Assembly (NCBI GenBank): GCA_032622095.1
Contig: CP136063.1
Span: forward strand, 277,751,426-277,815,425
DNA: 64,000 nt
Reading direction: 5' to 3'
Source: Siphonodentalium dalli
Taxonomy: Eukaryota; Mollusca; Scaphopoda; Gadilida; Siphonodentaliidae
The notes under the pieces were generated by a model. The model searched no databases, was not told the origin of the DNA, and saw nothing but the letters and a program-made list of their open reading frames with translations. A program made the translations under genes and the position numbers. Positions 61,901 to 64,000 of this stretch are shown here, piece after piece. The stretch's first letter is position 1; each line of letters opens with the position of its first letter.

Positions 61901-62674
61901 TTTTCAGATAACCAAAGATGAATAAATCTAGAACGGAATATCTGAACAAAACGAGTGAACACTGCATTGCATGTTCTGATAGCTGTGAACATCCATACCA
62001 AATTCTGAGATAAAAAATTGAGATCCGACAACCTATGGTCGAGATATCAGCTTGGATAACAAAGATGAATAACTCTAGAATGGAAAACCCGAACAAAATG
62101 ATTCAACACTCAATTGAATATACTCATAGTAGTGAATACCCATCCCAAATTTGATTGAGATCCTACAACAAATGGTTGAGATATCTGCCCAAACGGCTAG
62201 ACAGACAGACAGACGGACAGATGATGGTTTCTTTGGTACATGCTTCTGCACATTTGACTGGTAGAATTTGTTAAAACATGACAGAATTGTGTAGATATTG
62301 TCGCAATTACAAGATATAATCCTGACAGATTAAATTTAACTTCTGCTGAGAACTCAACACTGGTGAAAACAGAAAAGTGGTCGAGACCAGAAAGTGCTTG
62401 ACCAGATTGTGGACCTGACCAATGAGGTCCAGTGACAGCAGTCCGATCTTGTCCGCGGTCCAGTCCACATCTCTAAAATATGGTATCACAGTTAAGTTCA
62501 CCGATACATGACAGTATTATAATTAATTACCAAACATCGTATCCTCTCCGAGATCTTTGCCGTGTTTTGTCATGTGTTCTCCCAGAATTCCTTCTGGCTG
62601 TGGATAGGATACGTTCTTCTGCTGACCTCTGAACTTAGAAAATGAATTCACTACCATCATCTTGGATCTTGAAG
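25755..62674 (-). CDS. SH3GL: Endophilin-A (SH3GL family), seven 3' exons; 5' end outside window
   Basis: Spliced minus-strand gene, join(62531-62674, 59214-59347, 56014-56080, 38208-38308, 33782-33885, 28099-28235, 25755-25954). The exons total 887 nt, about 294 residues plus TGA. Every junction has AG at the acceptor and GT at the donor, and the phases fit across all six introns. The product aligns collinearly with animal endophilin-A: N-BAR domain, basic GRRLDFD segment, variable linker and C-terminal SH3. In the family, the BAR dimer bends and tubulates plasma membrane at endocytic sites, and the SH3 domain recruits dynamin and synaptojanin through proline-rich motifs. The animal protein is usually about 350-370 aa, so roughly 70 N-terminal residues (amphipathic H0 and start of BAR helix 1) must be encoded beyond 64000. 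I found no exon for them in 62680-64000. No frameshifts or stops were seen, so the gene looks functional. Introns from 5' to 3' are about 3.2, 3.1, 17.7, 4.3, 5.5 and 2.1 kb. Confidence 0.93.
25990..27070. other. Endophilin intron sequence without recognised elements
   Basis: Part of the intron between exons 25755-25954 and 28099-28235. Only a short (AAAAT)n tract at about 26734-26761 was noted. Confidence 0.55.
27072..27105. mobile_element. Family E remnant: two ends joined (34 bp)
   Basis: TACAGTAATGCCCTAAATAT joined to TCTGCATTACTGTA. Only the two termini of family E remain, with essentially the whole element deleted between them. Confidence 0.8.
27290..27380. mobile_element. Family F fragment (foldback part)
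   Basis: AGATAATAAGTTCAACAAAC ... ACTTATTATCTGAACATTTC then GAGTATTTAGTAAAGAACGG. Confidence 0.6.
27838..28052 (-). repeat. Minisatellite (about 18-20 bp) with clustered AATAAA on the gene's sense strand
   Basis: Degenerate array, on the plus strand roughly GCACRTTTATTTGGGACT, repeated about 11 times. Read on the minus strand, the endophilin sense strand, each unit carries AATAAA, giving 11 hexamers. The array begins about 47 bp past the donor of the linker exon (28099). It could act as intronic polyadenylation sequence, but the hexamers may simply be part of the repeat. Confidence 0.8.
28099..28235 (-). CDS. SH3GL: Endophilin-A exon: variable linker
   Basis: 137-nt exon with acceptor TTTTCAG and donor GTAAGG. 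Its first base completes a lysine codon and its last G starts the Gly codon finished by the SH3 exon. It encodes [20 protein letters not shown], then a Ser/Gly/Tyr/Asn-rich stretch ending SEPSSYG. The (R/A)-P-R-(S/R)-E-(Y/H/F)-x-P-K motif marks the end of the BAR domain in endophilins. The rest is the divergent, presumably disordered linker. If the donor is ignored, the frame stays open to a stop at 27983, so a read-through isoform lacking SH3 is possible. Confidence 0.92.
28366..28558 (-). mobile_element. Family C MITE, internally deleted
   Basis: Reverse orientation: TTAACCCTTCCATGATTGGAG to CCTCATGAAAGTGATAA, with one palindrome lengthened by TA repeats. Confidence 0.75.
28655..30564 (-). 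mobile_element. Degenerate hAT-superfamily DNA transposon
   Basis: A 1,910-bp element with 13-bp terminal inverted repeats (CAGACTTGTTTAC at the left, its reverse complement at the right). It is flanked by a perfect 8-bp target duplication, gccctacc, at 28647-28654 and 30565-30572. Subterminal copies of an AAATCGGGAG-like motif occur at both ends. The 8-bp duplication and CAG ends are typical of hAT elements. The internal minus-strand transposase gene is broken (separate entry). It sits in the intron between the endophilin exons at 28099 and 33782, in the same orientation as the gene. Confidence 0.93.
28924..30117 (-). pseudogene. hAT transposase pseudogene (BED finger plus RNase H-like core)
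   Basis: Reading from a likely ATG at 30117: a basic N-terminus with KKRK motifs, then an in-frame TGA at 29991-29989. The same frame continues with a C-x2-C zinc-ligand pair (CVFC) and H residues resembling a BED finger, to about 29584. After a frameshift or deletion, the RNase H-like core follows (about 29618-29211): NILIDEAND with a first acidic residue, [12 protein letters not shown] with a second, and [10 protein letters not shown], typical of this hAT group. The frame then breaks again, and only a C-terminal piece (29175-28927: [13 protein letters not shown]) remains. The piece carrying the third catalytic acid is missing. At least three lesions make it non-functional. Proteins of this type are common in invertebrate genomes. 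Confidence 0.85.
30698..30778 (+). repeat. 33-bp unit, two copies
   Basis: CGACTACATGTAACTATAAT then GTTCACGCTATCC, twice in tandem. Confidence 0.85.
30890..31003 (-). mobile_element. Family C MITE end plus flank, duplicate of 28498-28612
   Basis: TTCACTGGCACCGGATCATT ... CCCGTCATGAAAGGGATAAT followed by CAACAATACTGGGTATTACG. The same MITE end and the same flank occur at 28498-28612. Confidence 0.65.
31361..32160. repeat. Minisatellite, 20 x 40 bp
   Basis: Exactly 20 units starting CAGAATATCATGGTATTAGC and ending TATAACCTCC, almost invariant. The only variant seen is ATATCA to ATAACA in units 8, 16 and 20. It lies in the intron between exons 28099 and 33782. Confidence 0.97.
32230..32392. 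repeat. Foldback element with imperfect arms (about 150 bp)
   Basis: Left arm TTATTATACAATGTTGTGTA, then GTCCAGGTTGTGGTGAAAAG; right arm CTTTTCACCACAACCT ... TGTACACAACATTGTATAAT. Related TCCAATATGAC motifs recur three times at 32652-32720. Confidence 0.75.
32400..33780. other. Endophilin intron sequence without recognised elements
   Basis: Three GAGTCCAATATGA repeats at 32652-32720 are the only structure noted. A 98-codon minus-strand open frame at 32817-33113 resembles nothing I know. Confidence 0.5.
33782..33885 (-). CDS. SH3GL: Endophilin-A exon: last BAR helix
   Basis: 104-nt exon after a T8 tract and acceptor AG, ending at a strong donor GTAAGT. It starts at phase 0 and leaves two bases (AA), completed to AAA (Lys) by the next exon. 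It encodes [20 protein letters not shown], then [15 protein letters not shown]. This matches the family pattern (D/E)-x-E-x-(V/I)-x-Q-L ... E-Y-H-x-Q-C ... L ... L-x-E-(K/R). The 3.56-kb 40-bp minisatellite starts about 510 bp upstream in transcript sense. Confidence 0.93.
34400..37958. repeat. Large minisatellite, about 89 x 40 bp
   Basis: Unit AAAATCAAATGATCACCTAT then TATCAACAGAGATTACGCTC. Variable sites: (A/G)TCACC, AGA(G)(A/T)TTAC and AC(G/A)CTC or AAGCTC. One unit near 35240 lacks 6 bp, and the last two carry a 4-bp insertion (TATTTATATC). A pattern of about six units (240 bp) appears twice near 36361-36780, showing block duplication. Since 40 is not a multiple of 3, open frames rotate through all three phases; they are not genes. 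Located in the endophilin intron 33886-38207. Confidence 0.97.
38208..38308 (-). CDS. SH3GL: Endophilin-A exon: BAR helix, EKFEESK segment
   Basis: 101-nt exon with acceptor TTGCTTACAG and donor GTATTA. It starts with GC, completing a glycine codon, and ends at phase 0. It encodes [20 protein letters not shown], then a short [13 protein letters not shown] tail. The family pattern is (D/E)-E-L-x-x-A-x-x-K-F-(D/E)-E-S ... M-(F/Y)-N-L-L. The intron on its 5' side (38309-56013, about 17.7 kb) is the largest here and holds the 41-bp array, many MITEs and a FANCD2-like fragment. Confidence 0.92.
38797..38895. repeat. Hairpin of about 99 bp
   Basis: Arms AAAATTATGTCATTCATGAA ... CAAATGTTTATTTT and its imperfect inverse. 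Followed, 11 bp on, by the same 22-bp sequence (38907-38928) found after the 18209 hairpin. Confidence 0.8.
39108..39770. repeat. Minisatellite, about 16 x 41 bp
   Basis: Unit AGAGGGAGAACTCTATCTTG then TAACGGTAGCGCTCCCCATCA. Variants: GTAGC(A/G)CTC, GTTGCGCTC, TAT(C/A)TTG. It lies in the 17.7-kb endophilin intron. Confidence 0.96.
40073..40470. mobile_element. Family G MITE (diverged)
   Basis: CAGGCCTCGAAATATGGTCA, left hairpin, interior (AATGGCAGTTGACACATTGC), degenerate right hairpin, then CAGCACCATTTTTGAGGCC. Confidence 0.7.
40613..40730 (+). mobile_element. Family D MITE, left half of the foldback form
   Basis: AACCCTTTCAGTGCCAAGTC through CATTGATGGAAAGAGCTCTC, then directly AGAGGGTTAA. 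It keeps one arm plus a terminal GGGTTAA. Confidence 0.7.
40769..40921 (-). pseudogene. FANCD2-like exon fragment
   Basis: Minus-strand frame with [19 protein letters not shown], then CVHSK, then a [14 protein letters not shown] stretch and a stop. From memory of the family this resembles a conserved C-terminal helical segment of Fanconi anaemia FANCD2 (STRQLQ ... HSK ... LTNxVPxLKK(S/T)LE). Only one exon-sized piece is present, inside the 17.7-kb endophilin intron, and no neighbouring FANCD2 exon was seen. It is probably a captured or duplicated gene fragment. The identity is from motif recall only. Confidence 0.45.
41480..41682 (+). mobile_element. Family C MITE, left end missing
   Basis: Begins inside the first palindrome (TGCGATTCTCCCATAGAGAG). 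Spacer TACAAGGTCAAGGTAAATAT, second palindrome, and right end CAGTCATGGAAGGATTAA. Confidence 0.7.
41783..41852. repeat. Short hairpin with 23-bp arms
   Basis: GTTCATAAACCAATAACTGA and the inverse (ACTTCAGTTATTGTTTGATG), loop of about 20 bp. Confidence 0.6.
42116..42356 (-). mobile_element. TTAA MITE, family D
   Basis: TTAACCCTTTGAGTGCCAGG to CTGGCACTCAAAGGGTTAA, one palindrome and an A21 tract. It interrupts an inverted repeat (GGGGTCATTGG before, CCAATGACCCC after). Confidence 0.83.
42629..42894. mobile_element. Family E MITE with internal insertion or rearrangement
   Basis: TACAGTAATGCTCTAATTAA ... GAGCATCACTGTA. Between the arms about 70 bp are added, including a second E-type start (TACAGTAATGCCCTAAATAA). 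Confidence 0.75.
43531..43997. mobile_element. Family B MITE with an extra outer inverted repeat (467 bp)
   Basis: The outer arms TATATGTGACCCGTCATATC ... GTCGGAAGTCGGGATTTTTT and their inverse enclose a complete family B element (about 43573-43955) with a 67-bp palindrome at each end. The outer arm has one T/C difference. Confidence 0.8.
44622..44838. mobile_element. Palindromic MITE, family E (complete)
   Basis: TACAGCAATGCTCTAATTAA ... GAGCATTGCTGTA. Arm pairs change together relative to other copies (GCAATGC with GCATTGC; CCAAAGC with GCTTTGG), keeping the palindrome. Confidence 0.87.
45335..45540 (+). mobile_element. Possible 5' end of a pogo/Tigger-like element
   Basis: TTACAGTAAAATCTCTTGAA followed by repeated CCGAAC and CATAAACCAAAT motifs resembles the TIR region of pogo-type elements. 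No matching right end was found. Confidence 0.3.
45950..46780 (+). mobile_element. Pearl-like element with core of about 163 bp
   Basis: At least three tandem units (GACCCATAACTC(C/T) at about 46098, 46259 and 46423, with GATATTGTTGCA and GAGTTATCGCGCTAACGGTG), then a CCCG-rich tract (CCCGCCCGCCCCGCCCGCC) in place of ACGG, then TGTCCCTCGCC. Confidence 0.6.
47387..47905 (+). mobile_element. Pearl-like element, short core
   Basis: Begins near CATATCCCCACC, has two weak core units (AATCGGTTCATA(T/G)TTGTT), then ACGG-type repeats (GGACGGACGAACGAACACAC; GAGGGAGAAAGTGTGACGGA twice), ending GTGGGGGTATA, the inverse of the start. Confidence 0.6.
48266..48523 (-). mobile_element. TTAA MITE, family D
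   Basis: TTAACCCTTTGAGTGCCAGG to CTGGCACTCAAAGGGTTAA, with one palindrome. Directly followed by a family F right end (48532-48584, TATAACTGAATGGGGGAATC). Confidence 0.83.
48833..49224 (+). mobile_element. TTAA MITE, family A
   Basis: TTAACCCTTTAACCAACAAA to GTTGAGTAAAGGGTTAA, two palindromes, shortened AT spacer. Confidence 0.88.
49426..50070 (+). mobile_element. Family F MITE interrupted by a family G MITE
   Basis: F left part to 49520 (GACCATAGGTCGTTTGT), G insertion, then F resumes (TCGTTTGTTGAACTTACTAT) and ends AAAGAGTTAA. Confidence 0.8.
49521..49917. mobile_element. hAT-type MITE, family G, inside family F
   Basis: CAAGACTGCAAATAGCGTGT ... CGCTATTTGCAGCCTTG, flanked by a perfect 8-bp duplication tcgtttgt (49513-49520 and 49918-49925). 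The duplicated 8-mer belongs to the family F foldback, which proves the insertion and its boundaries. The left hairpin has lost most of its second arm. Confidence 0.93.
50131..50347. mobile_element. Palindromic MITE, family E (complete)
   Basis: TACAGTAATGCCCTAAGTAA ... GGGCATTACTGTA with paired arms. Both arms carry TTATGGATAAC / GTTATCCATAA, a matched change from other copies. Confidence 0.88.
50449..51060. other. Unassigned intron sequence with a C13 tract
   Basis: C run at 50449-50461; otherwise no recognised family. Confidence 0.5.
51072..51446. mobile_element. Possible hAT-type MITE with TTTGGCAAA repeats
   Basis: Ends CAGGGTTCGCG and the inverse of CAGGGTCTGCG. The interior has several ATTTGGCAAA copies in both orientations. 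Flanking 8-mers tgcacagc and ggtgcagc match at 5 of 8 only. Confidence 0.4.
51564..51827 (+). mobile_element. TTAA MITE, family C
   Basis: TTAACCCTTTCATGATGGGAG ... CCAGTAATGGAAGGGTTAA, two palindromes, the second with a TA expansion and a short deletion. Confidence 0.82.
51830..52460. other. Unassigned intron sequence
   Basis: No recognised repeat family or coding signal. Confidence 0.5.
52464..52678. mobile_element. TTAA MITE, family D ends with an unrelated foldback core
   Basis: Near-perfect 215-bp palindrome: TTAACCCTTTCAGTGCCAAG ... CTTGGCACTGAAAGGGTTAA. The ends and about 25 bp beyond (CCGATTTTTGTATCAACCCA) are family D, but the interior is an arm TTCCTTGATCATTTTTCAAA ... GGAAAGAGCTCT, not the 67-bp palindrome. 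Confidence 0.9.
52975..53386. mobile_element. hAT-type MITE, family G
   Basis: CAAGCCTGCAAATAGCGTGT ... CGCTATTTGCAGGCTTG, flanked by agagcaca (52967-52974) and agagcacg (53387-53394), 7 of 8 matching. A complete left hairpin; the right hairpin fuses directly to the interior at CCATAGATCCCCAGAGGG. Confidence 0.88.
53522..53960. repeat. Large foldback (439 bp)
   Basis: Outer arms GATCATGCCATGAATCTCTA ... CCACCAGT and the inverse; inner arms TTCACTGTAGGTGAAG ... and CTTCACCTTCAGTGAA. The middle has no coding potential. Likely a MITE; target duplication unclear. Confidence 0.8.
53971..54362. repeat. Inverted-repeat element with TTAGAGCACAA ends
   Basis: Left TTAGAGCACAAGAATTG, right inverse ATTGTGCTCTAA. 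A hairpin (AATTGTTCTTTACCAGAAT and inverse) lies at 53983-54033. No coding capacity. Confidence 0.55.
54530..55086. mobile_element. Family G MITE with tandemly amplified hairpin arm
   Basis: GATGCTGGACATTTGCAG, then four tandem copies (47-53 bp) of GCAGAATGAGTCCCCAGAGG ... GATGCTACC, the normal interior, and a right end GTCCAGCACCATATTTTCAAG. Other family G copies have this arm once. Confidence 0.75.
55231..55545. mobile_element. Family G MITE (diverged, left hairpin deleted)
   Basis: CAGGCTTGAAATATGAGATT, interior (AATAATCGAGGTGTCTAATG, CCAACTTCAACTAGG), partial right hairpin, GACACACTATTTCCAG. Confidence 0.6.
55555..55890. repeat. Minisatellite, about 5 x 66 bp
   Basis: Unit TTATATTGAGAATAACAGTA, TCTTCACCGTGGCCATACTC, TTGTGTCAGTGTGGTGGTGG, GGAAGC. 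Alternate units differ at CACCGTGGCCAT / TACCGTGGCTGT, suggesting a two-unit block. Begins about 125 bp past the donor of exon 56014-56080. Confidence 0.9.
56014..56080 (-). CDS. SH3GL: Endophilin-A micro-exon: GRRLDFD basic segment
   Basis: 67-nt exon with acceptor TATTTTCAG and donor GTACTT, entered at phase 0 and left after one base (G). It encodes [20 protein letters not shown] and then D-K-G. The H-H-x-K-K-L-x-G-R-R-L-D-(F/Y)-D block is diagnostic of endophilin-A and is a basic, membrane-contacting stretch of the BAR domain. The exon sits between a 66-bp array on its 3' side (55555-55890) and the 57-bp array on its 5' side, about 90 bp from the latter. Confidence 0.92.
56170..57830. repeat. 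Minisatellite, about 29 x 57 bp
   Basis: Unit ACTAAAGATAACACCCAGTA, ACGTGGGCTACAATTGGGAT, ATTGTTCCCCCTTGTAT. Variants: AAC(G/T)TGGG, CC(T/G)GGTAT, TACA(A/T)TTGG. 57 is 19 codons, so a 568-codon frame is open on the minus strand (19-residue repeat with [12 protein letters not shown]) and long frames on the plus strand. Both-strand openness argues that it is not coding. It fills much of the intron 56081-59213. Confidence 0.96.
57845..58095 (+). mobile_element. Pearl-like fragment, one core unit
   Basis: TATGGGCCATAACTCTGCAT, then ATACCAAATATCATTCAAAT, then a short GATGGATGG-type tract and TATCCCCCGCC ... GGGGATAAC. It abuts the 57-bp array. Confidence 0.5.
58148..58393. mobile_element. Family E MITE with a duplicated arm segment
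   Basis: TACAGTAATGCTCTAAGTAA ... GAGCATTACTGTA; the segment ATGGCAACAAGCCATATTTC occurs twice in the right arm. Confidence 0.83.
58701..59100 (+). mobile_element. TTAA MITE, family A (complete, 400 bp)
   Basis: TTAACCCTTTACCCAACAAA ... TGTTGGGTAAAGGGTTAA, two perfect 67-bp palindromes. Inserted between CACTTCTCCCAA and CCAAATGGGAGAAGTG, which are inverse copies. Confidence 0.92.
59214..59347 (-). CDS. SH3GL: Endophilin-A exon: central BAR helix
   Basis: 134-nt exon with acceptor TTTCAG and a strong donor GTAAGT. It begins with GT, completing the G|GT glycine codon left by 62531, and ends on a codon boundary. It encodes [20 protein letters not shown], then a KQNFLEPL motif, then TKDIKEVN. 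The V-K-Q-N-F-(I/L)-(D/E)-P-L block is highly conserved in endophilins. Joining it directly to the 62531 exon gives G-E-D-T-M-F-G-Q, with no gap against the family, so no exon is missing between the two. Confidence 0.92.
59551..59582 (+). repeat. G12-A-G19 tract
   Basis: A G-run of 31 G with one A, able in principle to form G-quadruplexes on the plus strand (non-template for the gene). A similar collapse is common at sequencing-difficult sites, so length is uncertain. Confidence 0.85.
59838..61012. repeat. Degenerate array of GAGAACCAT-type units
   Basis: Dozens of 9-20 bp units: ATGAGAACCAT with CCCACACATGAGAACCAT, CATATATGAGAACCAT and ATCATACACATAAGAACC variants. Larger blocks of about 150 bp recur. 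Open frames on the minus strand (MVLMCGMVL-type) come from the repeat. Confidence 0.92.
61388..61587. repeat. Minisatellite, 10 x 20 bp
   Basis: Unit ACGTGTGATGTTATATCCCG, nine perfect copies plus a last one with GTATG for GTGTG. Confidence 0.97.
61865..62220 (+). mobile_element. Pearl-like fragment
   Basis: Two core units (AAAGATGAATAA(A/C)TCTAGAA(C/T)GG, at about 61914 and 62060, 146 bp apart) then GACAGACAGACAGACGGACA. Confidence 0.55.
62531..62674 (-). CDS. SH3GL: Endophilin-A exon: BAR insert region (first visible exon)
   Basis: 144-nt exon after acceptor TTTTAG, ending before donor GTAATT. It enters with two bases of a split codon (xCT) and leaves with one (G). It encodes [16 protein letters not shown], then a YPQPEG motif, then [11 protein letters not shown]. 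This matches the family segment N-P-x-x-R-A-K-M ... Y-P-Q-x-E-x-L-L ... G-x-x-L-G-(E/D)-D-x-x-F-G. That segment covers the insert on the concave BAR surface, which helps membrane bending, and the start of the next helix. The upstream exon must supply the first base of the split Ala/Thr codon and lies outside the window. Confidence 0.9.
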
Positions 62675-62879
62675 CTAAAATATAAAGACGAATAAAGATT
62701 ATATTGACTGTAAAGATTCAATTTCGAGTGTCAATGTTACAAAACCAACAAGACAGTCAATGACTGTGGGGTCGCTCACCAGACTGCAAAGACTGATAAG
62801 ACTGGGACTCTGGAGACCACAACAGTCAGAACTTTTCATAATCACTTTAAAAGAAGTAGATATCTAAAGAATAAATCTA

Positions 62880-63660
62880 AAAAAAAAAATTGGAGTTATG
62901 TCCCTGGCCCCGCCCACATTTGACCCAGTGACCTGATTTGACAAATCTGAACCCCAGTCATCCAAGGATCCTTCATACCAAATATGAACCCATATAGCCT
63001 GATGGTATTTGAGAAGAAGTCACTTTAAGAATACAATGGAGGGAAAGAGTTATGGCCCTGGCTTCGCAACTATTTCAAGTGAACTCATTTGAACAAATCT
63101 GAATGTGAGTCACCTAGGGAACATCCACACCAAATATGAAACCATTCGGTCTTATTGTTCTGAAGAAGATGTTTAAAAGAATTACTATGGTGGGAAAGAG
63201 TTATGGCCCTGGCTTCGCAACTATTTGACCCAGTGACCGCATTTGAACAAACCTGAATGAGAATCACCTAGGGAACATCCACACCAAATATGAACCCATT
63301 TGGTCTTATGGTTCCAGAAGGACCCTCCATCCCAAAATAAGCTAAATAGTCCAGATGGTTCTTGAGAAGAAATTGTTTTAAGAATTACTATGGAAGGAAA
63401 GAGTTATGGCCCTGACTTCTCACCTATTTGACCTGATGAACTCATTTGAACAAATCTGAATGTGAGTCACCTGGGGGACATCCACACCTAAATATATAAA
63501 CCCATTTGGTCTTTAATATGTATCTGGAGAAGAAAACAATTGATGGACGAATAGAGACATAATGACAGATGGATGGATGGGAGAACAGTCTGACATAGAG
63601 ATTGACAAATTCAATCCAATATACCCCCCAAGTTTTCTTTGCAAAATCAGGGTATAATGA
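62880..63660 (+). mobile_element. Pearl-like element
   Basis: Core units with GAGTTATG(G/T)CCCTGGC(T/C)(T/C)C at about 62895, 63048, 63199 and 63402, each with CACCAAATATGAACCCAT, then a GATGGATGG tract and ATATACCCCCCAAG ... AGGGTATAATG. Confidence 0.6.
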
Positions 63661-63704
63661 GTTCAACTGGATACTGGTGGTTAAGAACATAATATTCGAA
63701 CAGA

Positions 63705-64000
63705 CAAGCCTGAACATAGTGTCTGACATTTGCAGAATGAGGTCCCCAAAGGGTGAATTTAATGACACAATCCTGCAATGCGGGCTAGCATCACCAAATT
63801 CACCCTCTGTGGACCTCATTCTGTGTAGGCCTCAACTGCTATGGGAGACATAGCATTAGATTGAAGTTCTCCAGTTAAAGTTGGTGATGTGCACCCATTG
63901 GGCACCTCAATTATGCATTTTATATTCACAAATTAGGGGATACAGAAACTAAACAGAAGGGAAAAAGTAAGTAAAAATGTCAATTTAAGTGCCAATATAC
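63705..64000 (+). mobile_element. Family G MITE, cut by window edge
   Basis: CAAGCCTGAACATAGTGTCT, left hairpin (GAATGAGGTCCCCAAAGGG), then the standard interior (GAAGTTCTCCAGTTAAAGTT, AATTAGGGGATACAGAAAC) to the end of the window. Confidence 0.8.

Noticed and set aside
62307-62501. Possible extra endophilin exon (frame with [10 protein letters not shown], after a TTTTAG acceptor)
   Set aside because: Exons 62531 and 59214 join in phase and align with the family without a gap, so no exon is needed. The peptide does not resemble endophilin.

Overview
The window is animal nuclear DNA: AT-rich, with spliced exons, GT-AG introns and dense non-autonomous transposons and minisatellites. Two things point to a lophotrochozoan, most likely a bivalve mollusc. 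The one gene present is an animal endophilin-A, and there are several pearl-like elements (about 160-bp tandem core plus an ACGG-type microsatellite), a family described from bivalves. The species cannot be named from the sequence.

Gene content. One functional protein-coding gene is visible. It is endophilin-A (SH3GL family) on the minus strand, running from 62674 down to a stop codon at 25755. Seven exons were rebuilt by hand: 62531-62674, 59214-59347, 56014-56080, 38208-38308, 33782-33885, 28099-28235 and 25755-25954. All junctions are AG/GT and all codon phases agree, giving about 294 residues from inside the N-BAR domain through the linker to the C-terminal SH3 domain. The first roughly 70 residues (H0 helix and start of BAR helix 1) lie beyond the right edge. 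Introns range from about 2.1 to 17.7 kb and hold most of the repeats. Bases 1-25754 lie downstream of the gene; I see no other functional gene there.

Repeats and mobile elements. (a) TTAA-flanked MITEs beginning CCCTTT fall into four families (called A, C, D and F here), consistent with piggyBac-type mobilisation; family B shares their internal palindrome. (b) A 67-bp near-perfect palindrome recurs more than 20 times inside families A, B, C and D. (c) Family E is a 218-bp palindromic MITE flanked by TA. (d) Family G has CAAG/CTTG ends, internal hairpins and 8-bp target duplications in five copies, so it is a hAT-type MITE. (e) A 1.9-kb degenerate hAT transposon with a perfect 8-bp target duplication lies in an endophilin intron. 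(f) There is a tRNA-derived SINE with a 9-bp target duplication and a LINE 3' relic. (g) There are several pearl-like elements.

Tandem arrays inside the gene: 20 x 40 bp (31361-32160), about 89 x 40 bp (34400-37958), 16 x 41 bp (39108-39770), 5 x 66 bp (55555-55890), 29 x 57 bp (56170-57830), a GAGAACCAT-type array (59838-61012) and 10 x 20 bp (61388-61587). The long open frames over the 40- and 57-bp arrays follow from repeat homogeneity and are not annotated as genes.

Most notable observations: the palindrome module shared by several MITE families, with compensated stem changes; family D elements that keep their ends but carry unrelated internal foldbacks; a three-level nest of elements at 1724-2533; and a minisatellite just after the linker exon that puts 11 AATAAA hexamers on the sense strand next to a possible SH3-less read-through isoform.
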